From positions 71,577,741-71,641,740 of the forward strand of contig CM076259.1 of the NCBI GenBank assembly GCA_038380795.1: a stretch of DNA of 64,000 nucleotides, written 5' to 3'. The notes under the pieces are model-generated. The model was not told the DNA's origin and ran no database searches. It saw only the letters and a program-made list of their open reading frames with translations. This DNA comes from Pyrocephalus nanus. Lineage: Eukaryota > Chordata > Aves > Passeriformes > Tyrannidae. Positions 61,601 to 64,000 of the stretch are shown here, piece by piece (positions within the stretch are counted from its first letter, which is position 1; the number at the start of each line of letters is the position of its first letter). A program made the translations under genes and the position numbers.

Positions 61601-63592
61601 TTTGTACTAACTCCTGATACTGGTTCACCACCCTGAAACAAACAAACAATGAGGACATAAAAAGATTAACAACTTTTAACTTCTAAAGTAGATACATATA
61701 TAAAAACACATAATTGTATATGCTATGGTCATATAGTTTATATATTATGTAAGCATATTTCTATATACAATAGATATGCACATTTATAAAAATTATTTAT
61801 ATCTCTATGTGTCTTTCTACATTATGTTTCTGGGTTCTCAGGTTTATTCCATTCTAATGTTTAATCTTTGTCTTTTTTTTTCTAATGCAAAATACAGTGT
61901 AAGAAACACTCTTTTGGAGGAATATGGAAAACAGTAGGTAGAACAAATCCCTTTCTGAAAAGCAACAGCAGGTCTTTGGGATGTCAGTCAATGGGGATCC
62001 CACTACCTTCATAGAAGCCCAAAATAAAAGGTGTCTCTTCTGCTTACGTTCCCTGTGGAGCAGTCAGCCCCTCCTTTAACTTGAGGTCTATGTCAGATGA
62101 GGAGTCTAAATGCAAGGGATGAACAATCACTTCTCTTTGAGCATCATGACAGACATTTGATAAAGCACCAATAGCATTAGGCAAACAAATTTAAAATTCT
62201 GTTCTATCAAATGAAATACTACATCTCTACTAATCTAAGACAACAAAGTTGAGGTAAAACTGTTTCACAAACATGAGCAGAATATACAAAGTGACCTTGC
62301 AGACTTGAAAAATCAAGCTGAAGTGCTGTTCTAACTTACACTCTGGCAGACTTAATGAAAAACTGCTGGGATATTTCTATTACTTTACACCTAAATGTGA
62401 TGAACAACATTTTATTTTGGTATAGCACTGACTCTGTAATATGCTGTTACTTGACTAATGCAGACCTAAGCAAGGGCCCTGAGACATATGACAGAGGAAA
62501 GGGTGCAGTGTACTTTTTTCAGCAATTAGATTTCAGACTGACTTAAAATTACAGTGGAATTAAGAGCAGTAAAGTGCCACGTACTCAAAAAGGTGGTCCT
62601 GCCCTCCTCTGTTGTTGCATCTTGTCCTAGTCCCTGAAACCCAATTGCTTATTCTGATAGAAGGACTTGTGCAACCAAGTGACAAGCAGGATCGGGAAAC
62701 CAATCCCCTTTACAACTAGGCCCTTGTATTGTTGCTGTTTCAGTTTTCAGCCAGCCAATCCCTCAGTTTAGCTTACAGAACAAACAGCAAAAGTATCAGC
62801 ACAAAGGAGGCAGGAGAAAATATAAGCAAAGGGTTTCTTGATCAAAATTACCTATTTAAGAAAAGAACATGATTATTGATTTTGTTCAAATCAAAGACTC
62901 ATTTCCCTGCCAGGCACATAAGATAGGGATGAGAGTTATGGCATGTACATCAGCTCAAGGTATCCTATGGAGCCACAAAAACACAACTGGCTTTGACAGA
63001 GGTTGCTTTTTAAAGGTTCTGTGCTCATATGCACAGGTATCTAATGTGATGCACACCGAAAAACATTTGAAAAAACATTTATTTTGTTGCCTGTTATCCC
63101 TGAATTGCTACTCCTACTCATTCTATGACTAAAATATACTGAAAAACTGTCTTATTAGTTGTTTCTCTGGGAAAGCTGAATTAAGTAATGCACAACCACA
63201 CAAAAGTAAGCTGTAAACTTTAAGTCCTAGATTATGCTTCAAATGACAAGTTCAAATGAACCATTTCCAGGAAGGCAAATTTACCATACAAAATGTCAGG
63301 ATGGAATTCCTGCTAAGTGCTCTCAAAGTTCAGGTAGCACAACAAACTGTAATCACATATTTGATTTCCTCTATTCTTCCTTGCTTCTTAAATACAGAAA
63401 CTACACACTATATTCTACTTCCTGTTATGATGCTTAATTCCTCTTATTTCTCCTCATCTGTTCTGCATCTGTTTCTATAACCATAACAAGATGGGTAAAA
63501 GGAACAAAATTCATTATTTGGCACCAAACCAAATGGCTGTACATACTATATTAAATTACCTTTCAGCATCAGTCTTCGAACCAATAAGGAAC
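49481..63592 (-). CDS. SUPT20H: SUPT20H, SAGA complex subunit SPT20 homologue (3' part, 11 coding exons; 5' part beyond window)
   Basis: SUPT20H (FAM48A, p38IP) is a structural subunit of the SAGA histone acetyltransferase coactivator and binds p38 MAPK. Coding exons, read on the minus strand: 63592-63560, 61632-61515, 60238-60130, 59919-59761, 58061-57749, 56774-56620, 54472-54417, 53604-53542, 51515-51407, 50748-50633, 49612-49481. All junctions are GT-AG and phases agree throughout, giving 453 codons plus TGA in the window. Landmarks are [91 protein letters not shown] and the Gln-rich tail [15 protein letters not shown]. This is the low-complexity Ser/Pro/Gln-rich half; the N-terminal SPT20 domain lies to the right, off the window. 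The 53604 acceptor is the least certain border. Confidence 0.95.
50385..50610. repeat. T/G-rich low-complexity tract (A/C-rich on the SUPT20H strand)
   Basis: About 220 bases of GTTTT/GGTTT units. On the SUPT20H strand it reads CAAAAC/CCAAAC-like and starts about 20 bases after the donor of the poly-Gln exon. It yields a Lys/Asn/Gln-rich open frame that is not coding. Confidence 0.85.
50633..50748 (-). CDS. SUPT20H: SUPT20H poly-Gln exon
   Basis: It is 116 bases, phase 1 to 0, with acceptor TTCTCAG and donor GTAATC. It encodes [20 protein letters not shown], then two Gln runs ([14 protein letters not shown]). The open frame continues past the donor into an A/C-rich low-complexity intron tract, which is not coding. 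Confidence 0.92.
51407..51515 (-). CDS. SUPT20H: SUPT20H exon with [20 protein letters not shown]
   Basis: It is 109 bases, phase 0 to 1, with acceptor TTGCTAG and donor GTATGT. It opens [20 protein letters not shown], in line with human SEQGSTSQEQALSAQQAA. Confidence 0.94.
53542..53604 (-). CDS. SUPT20H: SUPT20H Gln-rich exon ending [14 protein letters not shown]
   Basis: The end (donor GTGTGT) and the sequence [20 protein letters not shown] match human [19 protein letters not shown]. The start is placed at the first phase-compatible acceptor, ATCACAG, whose pyrimidine tract is poor. In human a segment of about 19 residues (LPGGSLIFNTL followed by a Gln run) comes before it; I cannot find that segment convincingly here. 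The 5' border is therefore provisional. Confidence 0.72.
54417..54472 (-). CDS. SUPT20H: SUPT20H exon with [17 protein letters not shown]
   Basis: It is 56 bases between TTAACAG and GTAACA, phase 1 to 0. It matches human [18 protein letters not shown]. Confidence 0.92.
55620..56160 (+). mobile_element. Ancient CR1 fragment in SUPT20H intron
   Basis: Segments such as GTCCAGTTTTGGTTATCACA, TCTAGAAGAGAGTGACAGGA and the GTTTGAAAAATACGACCTAT area recall the old amniote CR1 type also found in turtles and crocodilians. It is strongly diverged, with the 3' half hard to follow. Confidence 0.65.
56620..56774 (-). CDS. SUPT20H: SUPT20H exon with [18 protein letters not shown]
   Basis: It is 155 bases, phase 2 to 1, with acceptor CTGCAG and donor GTCAGT. 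It encodes [20 protein letters not shown] and a small-residue-rich continuation ending SAPQA. The donor is not the optimal GTRAGT, but the phase to the next exon supports it. Confidence 0.9.
57749..58061 (-). CDS. SUPT20H: SUPT20H Pro/Ser/Thr-rich exon (313 bases)
   Basis: This is the longest exon in the window. It begins [20 protein letters not shown] and ends [14 protein letters not shown] plus two bases of Cys. The repeated Ser-Pro and Thr-Pro pairs are candidate proline-directed kinase sites. Human transcripts vary in this part by alternative acceptor use, as I recall. The length is not a multiple of three, so simple skipping would shift the frame. Confidence 0.93.
59761..59919 (-). CDS. 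SUPT20H: SUPT20H exon with [20 protein letters not shown]
   Basis: It is 159 bases, with acceptor GTTCAG and donor GTGAGT. It reads [20 protein letters not shown] and later [19 protein letters not shown]. Pro/Ser-rich and probably disordered. Confidence 0.94.
60130..60238 (-). CDS. SUPT20H: SUPT20H exon with [20 protein letters not shown]
   Basis: It is 109 bases, phase 0 to 1, with acceptor TTCCCAG and donor GTAATT. It holds the highly conserved [19 protein letters not shown] block followed by a Ser run. Confidence 0.95.
60868..60935. repeat. T/G-rich low-complexity tract in SUPT20H intron
   Basis: Runs of T broken by single G and GGG, similar in make-up to the larger tract at 50385-50610. 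Non-coding. Confidence 0.7.
61302..61437 (+). mobile_element. tRNA-Ile-derived SINE with CR1-like tail (TguSINE1-like)
   Basis: The 5' part resembles tRNA-Ile, with a good pol III A box (61313-61324, TGGCTCAGTTGG) and a near-consensus B box (61357-61368). It is followed after GGACCA by a short linker and then a CR1 3' end (GATGATCCTTGCAGGTCCCT onward). It ends in CAAA-type units. The anticodon arm is degenerate, so it is not a working tRNA. This head-plus-tail structure is that of the passerine TguSINE1 family. It lies in the SUPT20H intron between the 61515 and 60238 exon borders. Confidence 0.85.
61515..61632 (-). CDS. SUPT20H: SUPT20H exon starting [18 protein letters not shown]
   Basis: It is 118 bases, with acceptor TTTCAG and donor GTAAG. 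It encodes 39 residues ending SPGKEME, following the human order [19 protein letters not shown] tRNA-headed SINE lies in the intron just downstream in transcript direction. Confidence 0.94.
63560..63592 (-). CDS. SUPT20H: SUPT20H exon with (W)[10 protein letters not shown](R)
   Basis: This is a 33-base exon between TTTTAG and GTAATT. It starts with the last base of a Trp codon and ends with two bases of an Arg codon, matching human [12 protein letters not shown]. It is the most upstream SUPT20H exon I can place in the window. Confidence 0.9.
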
Positions 63593-64000
63593 CTAAAATG
63601 TAAAATACATTTTCAGTCATGAATTGGACTAAAAGACCATATTTTTATAATCACAAGACTTCAAACAAACGTCAGTGCTTCCTTTTTTTCAGACCTGCTC
63701 AACATACAGGCAATTATGTATCCATTCAATGGACTGGTTATTATTCCGTACTTGAAATATATACTTGAATTCCTAACTATATATAAGATATACACACATG
63801 GTCTAATATGGTCTCCTTTAGGAGTAAATTACCTACAAAGCAAAAGGCAGAATATGGAAGGTTTTGATTTTATATTTTCAAAGAAATAGACAAAACTGCT
63901 ACAGAATTGTTACTGTAAAAAGTACAAAGTTATGTATAAATGAACAACATATCAATATACTCACACTGAAATATACCTGTCCTAAGGGTATGTCAAAAGC
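63593..64000 (-). other. SUPT20H: SUPT20H intron sequence to the right edge
   Basis: No exon that fits the expected upstream protein (ending DDHSNW) is seen. A donor-like CAG/GTATAT on the minus strand at about 63976 follows an open stretch, but the coding does not match the family. Confidence 0.5.

Noticed and set aside
63970..64000. A further SUPT20H exon at the right edge (open stretch before a CAG/GTATAT donor on the minus strand)
   Set aside because: The encoded residues do not match the part of SUPT20H expected before [12 protein letters not shown], and the start is outside the window.
1..64000. CRISPR array, operon or other prokaryotic system
   Set aside because: The window has spliced vertebrate genes, CR1 LINEs and avian LTRs; no evenly spaced direct repeats were seen.

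Overview
This window is vertebrate nuclear DNA from a bird, most likely a passerine. It is AT-rich and intron-dense, and it is littered with CR1 (chicken repeat 1) LINE fragments that carry the usual avian 3' ends. It also holds an avian ERVL-type LTR and, at about 61.3-61.4 kb, a tRNA-Ile-headed SINE with a CR1-like tail. That SINE architecture matches the TguSINE1 family, known from songbirds and other passerines. The gene order matches the conserved amniote block SMAD9 - ALG5 - EXOSC8 - SUPT20H (human 13q13).

Left third (1-32.2 kb): I find no exon that I can support. It is AT-rich intergenic DNA with at least six CR1 fragments, a probable solo LTR (3.2-3.65 kb), an ERVL-type LTR (13.6-14.4 kb), A/C-rich low-complexity tracts and one CpG-enriched patch (about 0.47-0.73 kb). 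By synteny the patch could be near the non-coding 5' end of SMAD9, but no SMAD9 coding exon is visible.

Middle (32.3-45.7 kb, minus strand): complete ALG5, dolichyl-phosphate beta-glucosyltransferase. All ten coding exons have GT-AG borders and continuous reading phase, giving 331 codons plus stop. Its first exon lies in a CpG island (about 45.3-46.2 kb) that should be the shared bidirectional promoter with EXOSC8.

EXOSC8 (47.5-49.1 kb, plus strand): only three of the expected exons are recognisable: exon 2, the penultimate exon and the last exon. The penultimate exon has a one-base deletion that causes a stop. The exons between exon 2 and the penultimate exon, which encode most of the RNase PH fold, are absent from the roughly 0.87 kb that separates these two. 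No initiator ATG lies at the island. In this window EXOSC8 therefore looks like a decayed gene, or a badly collapsed assembly. This is the main finding, because the RRP43 subunit is normally essential for the RNA exosome ring.

Right part (49.5-64 kb, minus strand): the 3' half of SUPT20H, a SAGA-complex subunit and p38-interacting protein. Eleven coding exons can be placed from the '[12 protein letters not shown]' exon to the stop; the N-terminal SPT20 domain lies beyond the right edge. SUPT20H and EXOSC8 are tail to tail, and the SUPT20H 3'UTR probably runs over the best-preserved EXOSC8 exon.
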